Positions 19,871-28,439 of a stretch of DNA of 64,000 nt are shown in pieces; position 1 is the stretch's first letter; every line of letters starts with the position of its first letter. Location of the stretch: positions 29,026 through 93,025 of the forward strand of contig NZ_RCCH01000010.1 of assembly GCF_003663945.1 (NCBI RefSeq), read 5' to 3'. This DNA is from Lacinutrix venerupis. GTDB taxonomy: Bacteria > Bacteroidota > Bacteroidia > Flavobacteriales > Flavobacteriaceae. The notes under the pieces are model-generated. The model made no database searches, was not told the origin of the DNA, and saw only the letters and a program-made list of their open reading frames with translations. The translations under genes and the position numbers were made by a program.

Positions 19871-19899
19871 ATCTTTAAAAAAAGTATTTACCAAGACTA

Positions 19900-20280
19900 A
19901 TGACCAAAATTATAAATATAGACATAGGCTATGTTAGCATATTTGATAACTATATAATTATGGAAATAGACCAAGGAGTAATTGTTACCAAAGAACACAA
20001 CCAATTACTAGTAGATATTGTAGACAAATTCTATAAAGACAAAGGTGTAGTTTATATATCTAATAGAAAAAATTCTTATAGTGTCAATCCTTCTGTTTAT
20101 TATGAAACAAACAAAATAAAAAACATTATTGGCCTTGCCGTTGTATCGGAAAACGGAATGGCTGTTAGTAATGCTGAAATTGAAAAACTTTTTTTTAATA
20201 AGCCTTTTGAAATATTTAGCAATCTTGAAGATGCAAAAAATTGGGCAAATGAGCTTTACAAAAAAATGAAAAAAAATTAA
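19900..20280 (+). CDS. Small STAS/SpoIIAA-like protein, function unknown
   Basis: A 126-residue cytoplasmic protein. The pattern is that of an alternating alpha/beta SpoIIAA- or STAS-like fold: a beta start (IINIDIGYVSIFDNYIIMEI), a helix (HNQLLVDIVDKFYKD), KGVVYISNRKNSYSVNP, a strand IIGLAVVSENG, then the closing FEIFSNLEDAKNWANELYKK typical of that group. Such proteins in flavobacteria often occur singly and have no assigned role. It overlaps the stop of convergent hutH by four bases. The fold assignment rests on pattern only. Confidence 0.65.
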   Translation: MTKIINIDIGYVSIFDNYIIMEIDQGVIVTKEHNQLLVDIVDKFYKDKGVVYISNRKNSYSVNPSVYYETNKIKNIIGLAVVSENGMAVSNAEIEKLFFNKPFEIFSNLEDAKNWANELYKKMKKN

Positions 20281-21803
20281 ATTCCGTAATTATTTAAAAA
20301 CAACTCTTCTATCTCAATATCTAGTTCATCTAAAAAAGCTATTGACGCTTCAATGTCATTGTGTAGAACTCTATCTTTTTCAACAAATGGAACTTCTTTT
20401 CTATAAATATCTAAAAAAGACTCTAAAAAAGGAGATGTTTTTAATGGCGCTCTAAATGCTAAAGCTTGACTCGCATTCATAAGTTCAATAGCAACAACAC
20501 GCTCTACATTTCTTATTAACCTATAAGCTTGAGTTGCTGCATTTGCTCCCATACTTACATGATCTTCTTGGCCATTACTAGAAACAATACTATCTACACT
20601 TGCAGGTGTTGCTAGTTGCTTATTAGCACTAACTATACTTGCTGCCGTATATTGCGGAATCATAAAACCAGAATTTAAACCAGGATTATCTACTAAAAAC
20701 GCAGGCAAATCTCTTAACCCAGATACTAATTGAAACACACGACGCTCAGAAATATTACCAATTTCTGCCATTGCAATTTTTAAATAATCCAAAGCCAAAG
20801 CTAATGGTTGACCATGAAAATTTCCTCCAGAAATAATTAAATCTTCTTCTGGAAATATATTTGGATTATCGGTAACCGAATTTATTTCGGTTAAAATTAC
20901 ACGTTCAACAAAATCTAAAGTATCTTTTGTAGCACCATGTACTTGTGGTATACACCTAAAAGAATATGGGTCTTGTACATGTTTCTTTTCTCTTGTTATA
21001 ATTTCACTACCTTTTAAAAACTCGTTAAAACGTCTTGCAACCTTTAATTGTCCAGGATGAGGACGAACTTGGTGTACTAAATCATGAAAAGGCTCTATTC
21101 TACCATCAAAAGCATCTAAAGAAATACTAGCCACAACATCTGCTATATAAGATGTTTTATGAGACAACAGCAGTAAATATACTCCATAAGCACTCATAAA
21201 TTGAGTTCCATTTAATAAAGCCAAACCTTCTTTAGCCTCTAATTTAATAGGTTCCCAATTAAACTTTTTAAGTATTGCACTTGCATTAACCTCTTCTTTA
21301 TTGTGCACAACTTTACCTTTACCAATTAGCGGTAATGCCAAATGTGCTAATGGTGCTAAATCTCCAGATGCGCCTAAAGAACCTTGTGTAAACACAAACG
21401 GAAAAACATCGTTATTAAAAAAATCAATTAAACGCATTACTGTAGCTAACTGTACACCACTATGTCCATAACTAAGAGACTGTATTTTTAAAAGTAACAT
21501 TACTTTTACTACACTTTCTGGAACACGTTCTCCTGTTCCACAAGCATGAGACATTACTAAATTCTCTTGTAACTTTGTTAAATCGGCCTTAGAAATTTCT
21601 ACATTATATAAAGATCCAAAACCAGTATTTATTCCATAAAAAGGTTTATCAGCTTCGTCTAACTTTTTATTTAAATAGGTTTTACAGTTTTCTATTTTCT
21701 GAATTGATTCTTCAGATAATTTTAGTTTTTTATTTTCTTTAAAAATATTATAGATAGTTACAATGTCTAATCTATCTGAAGATATATAATGGAATGCGTT
21801 CAT
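20277..21803 (-). CDS. hutH: Histidine ammonia-lyase
   Basis: 508 residues. Deaminates L-histidine to urocanate, the first step of histidine use. The MIO prosthetic group forms from A-S-G in GSLGASGDLAPLAHLALPL near residue 145. Other family motifs present are YGINTGFGSL (catalytic Tyr, ~56), MSHACGTGE (substrate selection loop), SVTDNPNIF and GNFHGQPLALALDYLKIA. The Ser-His in the selection loop favours histidine over tyrosine as substrate. No hutU, hutI or hutG is next to it, so the rest of the pathway would be elsewhere; an aromatic amino acid lyase role cannot be entirely excluded. Monocistronic, divergent from the TlpA-like gene. Confidence 0.9.
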   Translation of the reverse strand: MNAFHYISSDRLDIVTIYNIFKENKKLKLSEESIQKIENCKTYLNKKLDEADKPFYGINTGFGSLYNVEISKADLTKLQENLVMSHACGTGERVPESVVKVMLLLKIQSLSYGHSGVQLATVMRLIDFFNNDVFPFVFTQGSLGASGDLAPLAHLALPLIGKGKVVHNKEEVNASAILKKFNWEPIKLEAKEGLALLNGTQFMSAYGVYLLLLSHKTSYIADVVASISLDAFDGRIEPFHDLVHQVRPHPGQLKVARRFNEFLKGSEIITREKKHVQDPYSFRCIPQVHGATKDTLDFVERVILTEINSVTDNPNIFPEEDLIISGGNFHGQPLALALDYLKIAMAEIGNISERRVFQLVSGLRDLPAFLVDNPGLNSGFMIPQYTAASIVSANKQLATPASVDSIVSSNGQEDHVSMGANAATQAYRLIRNVERVVAIELMNASQALAFRAPLKTSPFLESFLDIYRKEVPFVEKDRVLHNDIEASIAFLDELDIEIEELFLNNYGI

Positions 21804-21893
21804 TTAGTTAATTTATAGTCCATCAAAAATGAACAAATGTTAATTATTATGCAAATAATATTAATAATTTATGAGAATCCCTTTAAAACTCAT

Positions 21894-21901
21894 ACTTTTG
21901 A
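21894..21901 (+). promoter_or_regulatory. -7 box (TACTTTTG) of the TlpA-like gene
   Basis: Perfect TAnnTTTG match 23 bases before the ATG; -33 element not evident. Confidence 0.45.
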
Positions 21902-21924
21902 TAAAAATTTAACACTTAATAAAA

Positions 21925-22983
21925 ATGAAAAAAATAGTATTAGCTTTATCTATATTAGCAGTGGTTGCCTGTAAAGAAGAGGCACCAAAAGATTATGTAA
22001 CATTATCTGGTAAAATAGAAAATAAAAACAGTGATTCTTTATTTGTAGTACAAGGTAGAACATTTTCTAAAACCATTAAATTAAATGAAGATGGTACATT
22101 TAGCGACACGTTAAAAGTTAAAACTGGGAGTTATATTTTTCATGACGGAAATGAGTCTACAAATATATTTTTAAAAAATGGATACGATTTAAATCTTACA
22201 TTAGATACTAAAGAGTTTGATGAGTCTCTAAAATTTACAGGTAATGGAGCTGAGTCTAACAACTACTTATCTAAAAAAGCTATAATGCAAGAAAATTTAG
22301 TTGAACCAAGCCTTTTCGACTTAGAAGAAGTAGAATTTAACGCTAAAGTTGTAGAACTAGAAAAAGAAATGAGTGACTTTTTAGAGAAAAATTCTAAAAA
22401 TTTAGATTCTACACTTTTAGCTAGAGAAAAAATCGAAATAGTTCAATTTAAACCAGGCATTACAGGCTTTTATAAACAACAACAAGCAAGAGCTGCTCAG
22501 TTTGCATCTTTTATTGGAAAACCTGCTCCAAGTTTTGATTTTGAAAACGCTAAAGGTGGTAAAACTTCTTTAGAAGACTTAAAAGGTAAATACGTTTATA
22601 TAGATGTTTGGGCTACATGGTGCGGACCTTGTATTCGTGAAATTCCTTCTTTAAAAGAAATTGAAAAAGATTTTCATGATAAAAATATAGAATTTGTAAG
22701 TGTTTCTGTAGATGATGGTCGTGGTTACAAAGCTGATACAAGAGAAGAATCTGCTAAATTGGCTCACGAAGGTTGGAAAAAAATGATTGCTGAAAAAGAA
22801 TTAGGTGGTATTCAAATTATTTCGGATAATGGATGGAAATCAGAGTTTGTTCAAGGTTTTAAAATTAACGGTATTCCTAGATTTATTTTAATAGATCCTG
22901 CAGGAAACGTTGTAAATGCAGATGCTCCAAGACCTTCTAGCCCAAAATTAAGAGAAGTGTTAAATGGTTTGGAAAATATATAG
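21925..22983 (+). CDS. TlpA/ResA-family thiol-disulfide lipoprotein
   Basis: A 352-residue lipoprotein with lipobox at AVVAC (Cys16). Residues ~25-120 form a beta-rich N-terminal domain of the DUF4369 type (SGKIENKNSDSLFVVQ, TIKLNEDGTFSDTL), joined by helices to a thioredoxin fold (~190-350). The active site is W-A-T-W-C-G-P-C near residue 233, and the cis-Pro segment is INGIPRFILIDPAG. It should reduce or shuffle disulfides on the periplasmic side, as in cytochrome c maturation or stress response; the partner is unknown. It is a single gene ended by a strong terminator. Confidence 0.88.
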   Translation: MKKIVLALSILAVVACKEEAPKDYVTLSGKIENKNSDSLFVVQGRTFSKTIKLNEDGTFSDTLKVKTGSYIFHDGNESTNIFLKNGYDLNLTLDTKEFDESLKFTGNGAESNNYLSKKAIMQENLVEPSLFDLEEVEFNAKVVELEKEMSDFLEKNSKNLDSTLLAREKIEIVQFKPGITGFYKQQQARAAQFASFIGKPAPSFDFENAKGGKTSLEDLKGKYVYIDVWATWCGPCIREIPSLKEIEKDFHDKNIEFVSVSVDDGRGYKADTREESAKLAHEGWKKMIAEKELGGIQIISDNGWKSEFVQGFKINGIPRFILIDPAGNVVNADAPRPSSPKLREVLNGLENI

Positions 22984-23002
22984 TTTTCTAAAATTAATAT
23001 AA

Positions 23003-23034
23003 AAAAAACCGAGTTTTAAACTCGGTTTTTTTTA
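23003..23034. terminator. Bidirectional rho-independent terminator
   Basis: Stem AACCGAGTTT / AAACTCGGTT with a minimal loop is bracketed by A8 and T8 runs; it serves the TlpA-like gene and convergent nnr. Confidence 0.9.
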
Positions 23035-23056
23035 TGCTTTATAGTAAAAGTTTTTC

Positions 23057-24604
23057 TTATCCTTCTTGTTCTACTTGTGGCTGTTCGGGTTGTTTAAACA
23101 AATCTAAATACGCTAAACTTATACCATCTATTACATTGCTAGCAATAATACTTTGGTAGCCAAATTCTTCTATTAAAATATCGGCACTTTTACCATGCAA
23201 ATACACACCAAAAAGTGTTGCTTGTAAAGCATCATAACCTTGCGCAATTAATCCTGTAATTATTCCTGTTAAAACATCTCCTGTTCCAGCTGTAGCTAAT
23301 CCTGGATTACCAGTTGCATTAACATATAATTTATCGTTAAAAACAGTAATAGTATTTGCTCCTTTTATAACAACAATTACTTTATACTTTTTAGCAAAAG
23401 CTTTTGTTTTATTTAATTTATCAAAATCATCTTTCCAAGAACCAATAAGTCTTTCTAATTCTTTTGGGTGTGGTGTTAAAATAGTTAACTCTGGTAATAA
23501 TTTTAATAGCGCTTTCTTTTTTGCTAAAATATTTAAACCATCTGCATCTATTACTAATGGTTTTTTATTTGCTTTTAAAAAATTCTCAAAAGCTGTTATT
23601 GTTTTACTATCTGTTCCTAAACCAACGCCTATACCAATAACTGTTGGATCTATTGAAAAATCTATTTTAGTAAGTTTTTCTTCATCTGCATCTGTAATTA
23701 CCATAGCTTCCGGAAAAGCTGTTTGCAACGGTATATATCCACATTTTGGCGTATATGCTGTTACCTTTCCTGCTCCAACTGCCAAAACTGAACGACTTGC
23801 CAATGTTACTGCTCCAATTTTCCCATAACTTCCTCCCACAATTAAACCATGGCCAAAAGTACCTTTATGGCTATATTTCTCGCGAGGTTTATATATTGGC
23901 AAGACTTCGTTTTTACCAATTAAATTAGCTTCGGTTTGGGTTGTAAATAAATATTCTGGATCAATACCAATATCTAATACTTCCCATTGCACAGTATATT
24001 TTGCAGTTTCAGGTAAAAAGAATACCATTTTTGGAGTTTGAAAACTTAATGTATAACCAGCATTAACAACTGCTTCTGGGTCTTCCACTCCTCTATCTGA
24101 TGGTAACCCTGATGGTAAATCTATAGATAATGTAAAGGCTTTTGTGCTTCTAAAAAAGTTAAATAAGCTTTTTACCCAAGCATCTACAGGACGATTTAAT
24201 CCAATTCCAAAAACAGCATCAACTATAATATCTTTTTCTTCAATATTTATATCGCTAAAATCATCCTCACAACTTAATAATGTTGGCCATTTTTTAGTTA
24301 CATTTTTTATACGATCGTAATTAATTAAAAAATCTTTAGAACGTTTATCGCTACAGTTTACTACATAGGTGTTTACATTGTAACCGTGTGTAATTAAATG
24401 TCTTGCAACTACTAAACCGTCTCCACCATTATTACCAATACCACAAAAAACATGTATTGGTACTTGAGCACCTTGCATTCTTGTATGCAACCAATTAAAA
24501 ATTTGGCTTCCTGCTCGTTCCATTAAATCTGTTGAGGAAATTTGTTGTTTTTCTTGAGTTAGCCTATCGCCTTCGTAAATTTGTTCTTTAGAGAATATTT
24601 TCAT
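23057..24604 (-). CDS. nnr: Bifunctional NAD(P)H-hydrate epimerase/dehydratase
   Basis: 515 residues. Repairs hydrated NADH and NADPH. The N-terminal YjeF_N domain (1-~215) is the epimerase: HVFCGIGNNGGDGLVVARHL binds the dinucleotide, with the Asp of IVDAVFGIGL following. The C-terminal carbohydrate-kinase-like domain (~225-500) is the ADP-dependent dehydratase, with GLIVGGSYGKIGA, LTPHPKELERL and NPGLATAGTGDVLTGIITG. Both domains look intact. Convergent with the TlpA-like gene and divergent from the thr operon leader. The short Q/E-rich C-terminal tail after ~500 is an addition of no known role. Confidence 0.93.
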   Translation of the reverse strand: MKIFSKEQIYEGDRLTQEKQQISSTDLMERAGSQIFNWLHTRMQGAQVPIHVFCGIGNNGGDGLVVARHLITHGYNVNTYVVNCSDKRSKDFLINYDRIKNVTKKWPTLLSCEDDFSDINIEEKDIIVDAVFGIGLNRPVDAWVKSLFNFFRSTKAFTLSIDLPSGLPSDRGVEDPEAVVNAGYTLSFQTPKMVFFLPETAKYTVQWEVLDIGIDPEYLFTTQTEANLIGKNEVLPIYKPREKYSHKGTFGHGLIVGGSYGKIGAVTLASRSVLAVGAGKVTAYTPKCGYIPLQTAFPEAMVITDADEEKLTKIDFSIDPTVIGIGVGLGTDSKTITAFENFLKANKKPLVIDADGLNILAKKKALLKLLPELTILTPHPKELERLIGSWKDDFDKLNKTKAFAKKYKVIVVIKGANTITVFNDKLYVNATGNPGLATAGTGDVLTGIITGLIAQGYDALQATLFGVYLHGKSADILIEEFGYQSIIASNVIDGISLAYLDLFKQPEQPQVEQEG

Positions 24605-24733
24605 ATTTATTTGTAGGTCGTGTTGAAAGATAAAATATAACTTTCAAGATTATTCAGTTCTAAAGCAATTATGCTTTCATTTTAAAAATTAAAGTGACTA
24701 TTATTCAGAATAATATAAAAATCACTAATTAGT

Positions 24734-24763
24734 TTTGTTATTAGTGTAAAAGTAATACATTTA
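24734..24763 (+). promoter_or_regulatory. Promoter of the threonine operon
   Basis: TTTG (24734-24737) and TACATTTA (24756-24763, one mismatch to TAnnTTTG) are separated by 18 bases. The implied start near 24770 is about 14 bases before the leader peptide ATG. A hairpin CACTAAT / ATTAGTG (24723-24746) overlaps the -33 region. Confidence 0.6.
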
Positions 24764-24783
24764 CTAAGTATTTCACAGTAAAA

Positions 24784-24894
24784 ATGTATAACAAAACATT
24801 AATTTCAACTTTAAAATCTGCTTCTATCTTAGAAGCATGTTTCGTTATGTTTATTTTTACAATTACAAATATTATTACCCTTTTGGGTATTTAA
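24784..24894 (+). CDS. Thr/Ile-rich leader peptide of the thr operon (36 aa)
   Basis: An open frame of 36 codons begins at the ATG of 24784, shortly after the predicted transcript start, and stops at TAA 24892-24894. Its last third is FIFTITNIITLLGI, coded ACA ATT ACA AAT ATT ATT ACC between 24859 and 24879: three Thr and three Ile in seven codons, the two amino acids whose supply controls threonine operons elsewhere. The frame ends 77 bases before thrA. Leader peptides of this kind act through ribosome stalling, not as proteins. The encoded peptide need not be stable. I infer the role from composition, position and the hairpins; no homologue was compared. Confidence 0.65.
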   Translation: MYNKTLISTLKSASILEACFVMFIFTITNIITLLGI

Positions 24895-24934
24895 TATTTT
24901 ACTTCCGCATCAAAAATAGTAGCAAAATACTACT
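24820..24934 (+). promoter_or_regulatory. Putative threonine attenuator with three hairpins
   Basis: Within and after the leader peptide are hairpin 1 GCTTCTA / TAGAAGC (24820-24836), hairpin 2 TACCC / GGGTA (24876-24889) followed by the T-rich TTTAATATTTT (the best terminator candidate, though with an imperfect T tract), and hairpin 3 AGTAG / CTACT (24918-24934). The Thr/Ile codons end exactly on the 5' arm of hairpin 2, so a ribosome stalled there would block it and let transcription run into thrA. Confidence 0.5.
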
Positions 24935-24971
24935 CAACCTAAAAAGTTAATACAAAATAAATTTTTCGCAA

Positions 24972-27416
24972 ATGCAAGTACTAAAATTTGGAGGAACATC
25001 TGTAGGTTCATCAAAAAACATAAATAAAGTTATTACTATTTTAGAAGATTATTCTAAACAGGATAAAGTAATTTGTGTGGTTTCTGCTGTTGGAGGCATA
25101 ACAGACAAATTACTTAGTGCAGGTAGCTTAGCAAAAAACAGTGACAAGAGTTATAAAACTGAATATAAAGCAATTAAAGCAAAACATATTACAATTTTAG
25201 AAACGCTTATCCCTAATAATAATTCTAAAATTATAAAAGTTTTAGAAGAAAAATTAAAGAGTCTAAAAAATCTGTTAGATGGTATCTTTTTAATTAAAGA
25301 ATTATCACCACAAACATCGGATAGGCTAGTTAGTTTTGGAGAATTATTATCTTCTTATATTATAGCCGAAACCTTAAAATATAAAGGAAATAATGCCATT
25401 AGAAAAAACACACAGCAACTTATAGTTACCAATTCTAACTTTACAAAAGCTGAAGTTAAGTTTGAGCCTACAAATAAAAACATTAATGATTATTTTAATG
25501 ATGCTACACAAGACATTACAATACTTCCTGGTTTTATTTCTAAATCCGAATTAGGAGAAATTACTACACTTGGTCGTGGCGGATCTGACTATACAGCAGC
25601 TATTATTTCTGCTGCTTTAAAGGTTGAAAAATTAGAAATCTGGACAGATGTTAGTGGTATGTTTACTACAAATCCAAAACTTGTAAAACAAGCTTACCCA
25701 ATAGAACGTATTAGCTATCACGAAGCTATGGAATTGTCGCATTTTGGTGCAAAAGTTTTATATCCTCCAACGGTGCAGCCTGTTTTAGATTTAAATATTC
25801 CTATTCATATAAAAAACACGCTTAAACCAAACGATGTTGGTACAGTAATTTCTAACGATGGGAATACAAAATCTTCTACAGCTACGGGAATTACTAATAT
25901 TAATGACATTTCATTACTAACATTACAAGGTAATGGCATGGTAGGTGTACCAGGTTTTTCTAAACGTTTATTTGAAACCTTATCTCAAGAAAAAATTAAT
26001 ATTATTTTAATTACTCAAGCATCATCAGAACATTCTATATGTTTCGGAATTTCTAAACATGATACTGTTCAAGCAGAAAGAGCAATTAATCTAGCTTTTG
26101 AATATGAAATTTCTAAACATAAAATTGATCCTATTCAAGTAGAAAACAACTTATCTATTATTGCTTTAGTTGGTGATAACATGAAAAGTCATCAAGGTAT
26201 TAGTGGTAAAATGTTTAGTGCTTTAGGAAAAAATAACATTAATATTAGAGCTATTGCTCAAGGCGCTTCAGAAAGAAATATATCTGCTGTAATTTCAGAA
26301 AAGGATGTTGAAAAGGCATTAAATACTATACATGAACGCTTTTTTGAAAATAATATTAAACAACTTAATGTATTTATTACAGGTATTGGTAATGTTGGAG
26401 AAAAATTAATTGACCAAATTCACCAGCAGCGTAATTATTTAAAAAAGAACTTAAAGCTAGACCTTAGAATTGTTGGACTTTCAAATTCTAAAAAAATGGT
26501 TTTTAATGCTGAAGGTATAGATTTAGCCAACTGGGCTTCTAAGTTTCATTATGCAGATAAATCTAGTTTAAATGGTTTTCTAGAAAAAGTAAAAGCACTC
26601 AATTTACGCAACAGTATTTTTGTAGATATTACTGCAAATGAAGACGTATCAAAAATGTACGAGCACTATTTAAAAAATAGTATTGCTGTAGTTGCATGTA
26701 GTAAAATTGCGTGTTCTAGTACATACCAAAACTACAAACATTTACAAGATTTATCGCTTAAATATAACACACCATTTTTATACGAAACAAATGTTGGTGC
26801 AGGTTTACCAATAATTAACACATTAAGTAATTTAGTTACTTCTGGAGACAAGGTTACAAGCATTCAAGCGGTATTATCTGGTAGCTTAAACTTTGTTTTT
26901 AACAATTTTAGCGATCGTACAAATTTTCATGATATTGTAAAACGCGCGCAGTTTGAAGGTTATACTGAACCAGATCCTAGAATAGATTTAAGCGGTATAG
27001 ATGTAGCTAGAAAAATATTAATTCTTGCTCGCGAAAATGGTGAAGTAATGGAAATTGAAGCTATAGAAAACGATTCGTTTTTAACAAAAGCAAATATAGA
27101 AAGTGATACAGTAGACGATTTTTATAAAACACTTATAAAAGACGAAGCCCATTTTCAAGAACTGTATGCTTCTGCTAAAGAAAAAAATTGCCAGTTAAAG
27201 TATGTAGCCGAATTTAAAAACGGCAAAGCAAAAGTTGGTTTACGTGAAATTCCAGAAGGTCATCCGTTTTATAATCTTGAAGGAAAAGATAATATTGTTA
27301 TGTTTTATACAGAACGCTATCCAGAACAACCTTTAATTGTAAAAGGTGCTGGAGCTGGTGCAGATGTAACTGCCTCTGGATTGTTTGCAGATATTATTAA
27401 AGTAGGAAGCAAATAA
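24972..27416 (+). CDS. thrA: Bifunctional aspartate kinase/homoserine dehydrogenase I
   Basis: 814 residues (E. coli ThrA 820). Catalyses the first and third steps from aspartate to threonine. The aspartokinase part (1-~290) starts MQVLKFGGTSVGSS and has the substrate loop TTLGRGGSDYTAA. Two ACT domains (~310-455, e.g. NDISLLTLQGNGMVGVPGFS and LSIIALVGDNMKSHQGISGKMF) give feedback control, normally by threonine. The homoserine dehydrogenase part (~465-814) has the NAD(P) loop VFITGIGNVGEKL and the catalytic region YETNVGAGLPII with Lys in GSLNFVFN downstream. First gene of thrABC, expressed through the leader described above. Confidence 0.96.
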   Translation: MQVLKFGGTSVGSSKNINKVITILEDYSKQDKVICVVSAVGGITDKLLSAGSLAKNSDKSYKTEYKAIKAKHITILETLIPNNNSKIIKVLEEKLKSLKNLLDGIFLIKELSPQTSDRLVSFGELLSSYIIAETLKYKGNNAIRKNTQQLIVTNSNFTKAEVKFEPTNKNINDYFNDATQDITILPGFISKSELGEITTLGRGGSDYTAAIISAALKVEKLEIWTDVSGMFTTNPKLVKQAYPIERISYHEAMELSHFGAKVLYPPTVQPVLDLNIPIHIKNTLKPNDVGTVISNDGNTKSSTATGITNINDISLLTLQGNGMVGVPGFSKRLFETLSQEKINIILITQASSEHSICFGISKHDTVQAERAINLAFEYEISKHKIDPIQVENNLSIIALVGDNMKSHQGISGKMFSALGKNNINIRAIAQGASERNISAVISEKDVEKALNTIHERFFENNIKQLNVFITGIGNVGEKLIDQIHQQRNYLKKNLKLDLRIVGLSNSKKMVFNAEGIDLANWASKFHYADKSSLNGFLEKVKALNLRNSIFVDITANEDVSKMYEHYLKNSIAVVACSKIACSSTYQNYKHLQDLSLKYNTPFLYETNVGAGLPIINTLSNLVTSGDKVTSIQAVLSGSLNFVFNNFSDRTNFHDIVKRAQFEGYTEPDPRIDLSGIDVARKILILARENGEVMEIEAIENDSFLTKANIESDTVDDFYKTLIKDEAHFQELYASAKEKNCQLKYVAEFKNGKAKVGLREIPEGHPFYNLEGKDNIVMFYTERYPEQPLIVKGAGAGADVTASGLFADIIKVGSK

Positions 27417-27486
27417 AAAAATTAAAAATAAATAATAGAGAGTAAAAGTAATTATCACTCTTTCTAATTTCTTTTTCTATAGAATT

Positions 27487-28407
27487 ATGAACGAAATAAA
27501 AATATTCTCACCAGCAACTGTAGCAAATGTTTCTTGCGGATTTGATGTTCTAGGTTTTTGCTTAGACACTGTTGGAGATGAAATGGTAATTAAAAAAACT
27601 CAAGAAAAAGGTATTATAATTACTAAAATTGAAGGTTTTAATTTACCACTTGAAACTAAAAAAAATGTTGCAGGTGTTGCGGCTTTAGCTATTTATAATG
27701 ACGCAAAACCAGAGTGTGGATTCGAAATAGAAATTTATAAAAAAATTAAACCTGGAAGTGGCATTGGTAGTAGTTCGGCTAGTGCATCTGGAGTTGTTTT
27801 TGCAATAAACGAACTATTAGGCAAACCTTACTCTAAAACACAACTTTCTACATTCGCAATGAAAGGAGAAGCTGTTGCTAGTGGTAGTGAACACGCAGAT
27901 AATATTGCACCAGGCATTTTTGGTGGCTTTACATTAGTAAAAAGCAATCATCCTTTAAAAATTTTAGAGCTACCTACTCCTACAAATTTATATGCAACAT
28001 TAATACATCCTCAAATTGAAGTAAAAACTTCTGAAGCTAGAGATATTTTGCCAAAAAGCATACCAATGGAAAATGCCATTACACAATGGTCTAACCTTGG
28101 TAGTTTAGTCCACGCCTTACATACAACCGATTATCATTTATTAGGAGACTCTTTACAAGATGTTATTGTAGAACCTTACAGAAGCAAGTTAATTCCACAT
28201 TACAACGATGTAAAAGAGGCAGCTCTAAACAATGGCGCTTTAGGATGCGGCATATCGGGTTCGGGACCTTCAATATTTTCATTATCAGAAAGTTTAGAAA
28301 CAGCAAAAAAAGTAGAAAAAGCAATACAAGAAGTTTATAGTAAAACAGAAATTGAATTTTACACATTTACTTCTAAAATTAATGCAGATGGAATTAAAAT
28401 ACTATAA
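27487..28407 (+). CDS. thrB: Homoserine kinase
   Basis: 306 residues. GHMP-family kinase that phosphorylates homoserine for threonine synthase. The ATP motif PGSGIGSSSASASG lies near residue 95-108 and the C-terminal motif LGCGISGSGPSIFSL near 255. The N-terminus IFSPATVANVSCGFDVLGF is typical of ThrB. It lies 70 bases after thrA and 32 before thrC, with no terminator in either gap, so it is cotranscribed. Confidence 0.95.
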   Translation: MNEIKIFSPATVANVSCGFDVLGFCLDTVGDEMVIKKTQEKGIIITKIEGFNLPLETKKNVAGVAALAIYNDAKPECGFEIEIYKKIKPGSGIGSSSASASGVVFAINELLGKPYSKTQLSTFAMKGEAVASGSEHADNIAPGIFGGFTLVKSNHPLKILELPTPTNLYATLIHPQIEVKTSEARDILPKSIPMENAITQWSNLGSLVHALHTTDYHLLGDSLQDVIVEPYRSKLIPHYNDVKEAALNNGALGCGISGSGPSIFSLSESLETAKKVEKAIQEVYSKTEIEFYTFTSKINADGIKIL

Positions 28408-28439
28408 TTTCCTATTAGCATAAATATTAAAAACAATAT

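Noticed and set aside
24837..24950. Tyr/Phe-rich 37-codon frame in the thr leader
   Set aside because: It is the shifted reading of the Thr/Ile leader; an aromatic control peptide makes no sense ahead of thrA.
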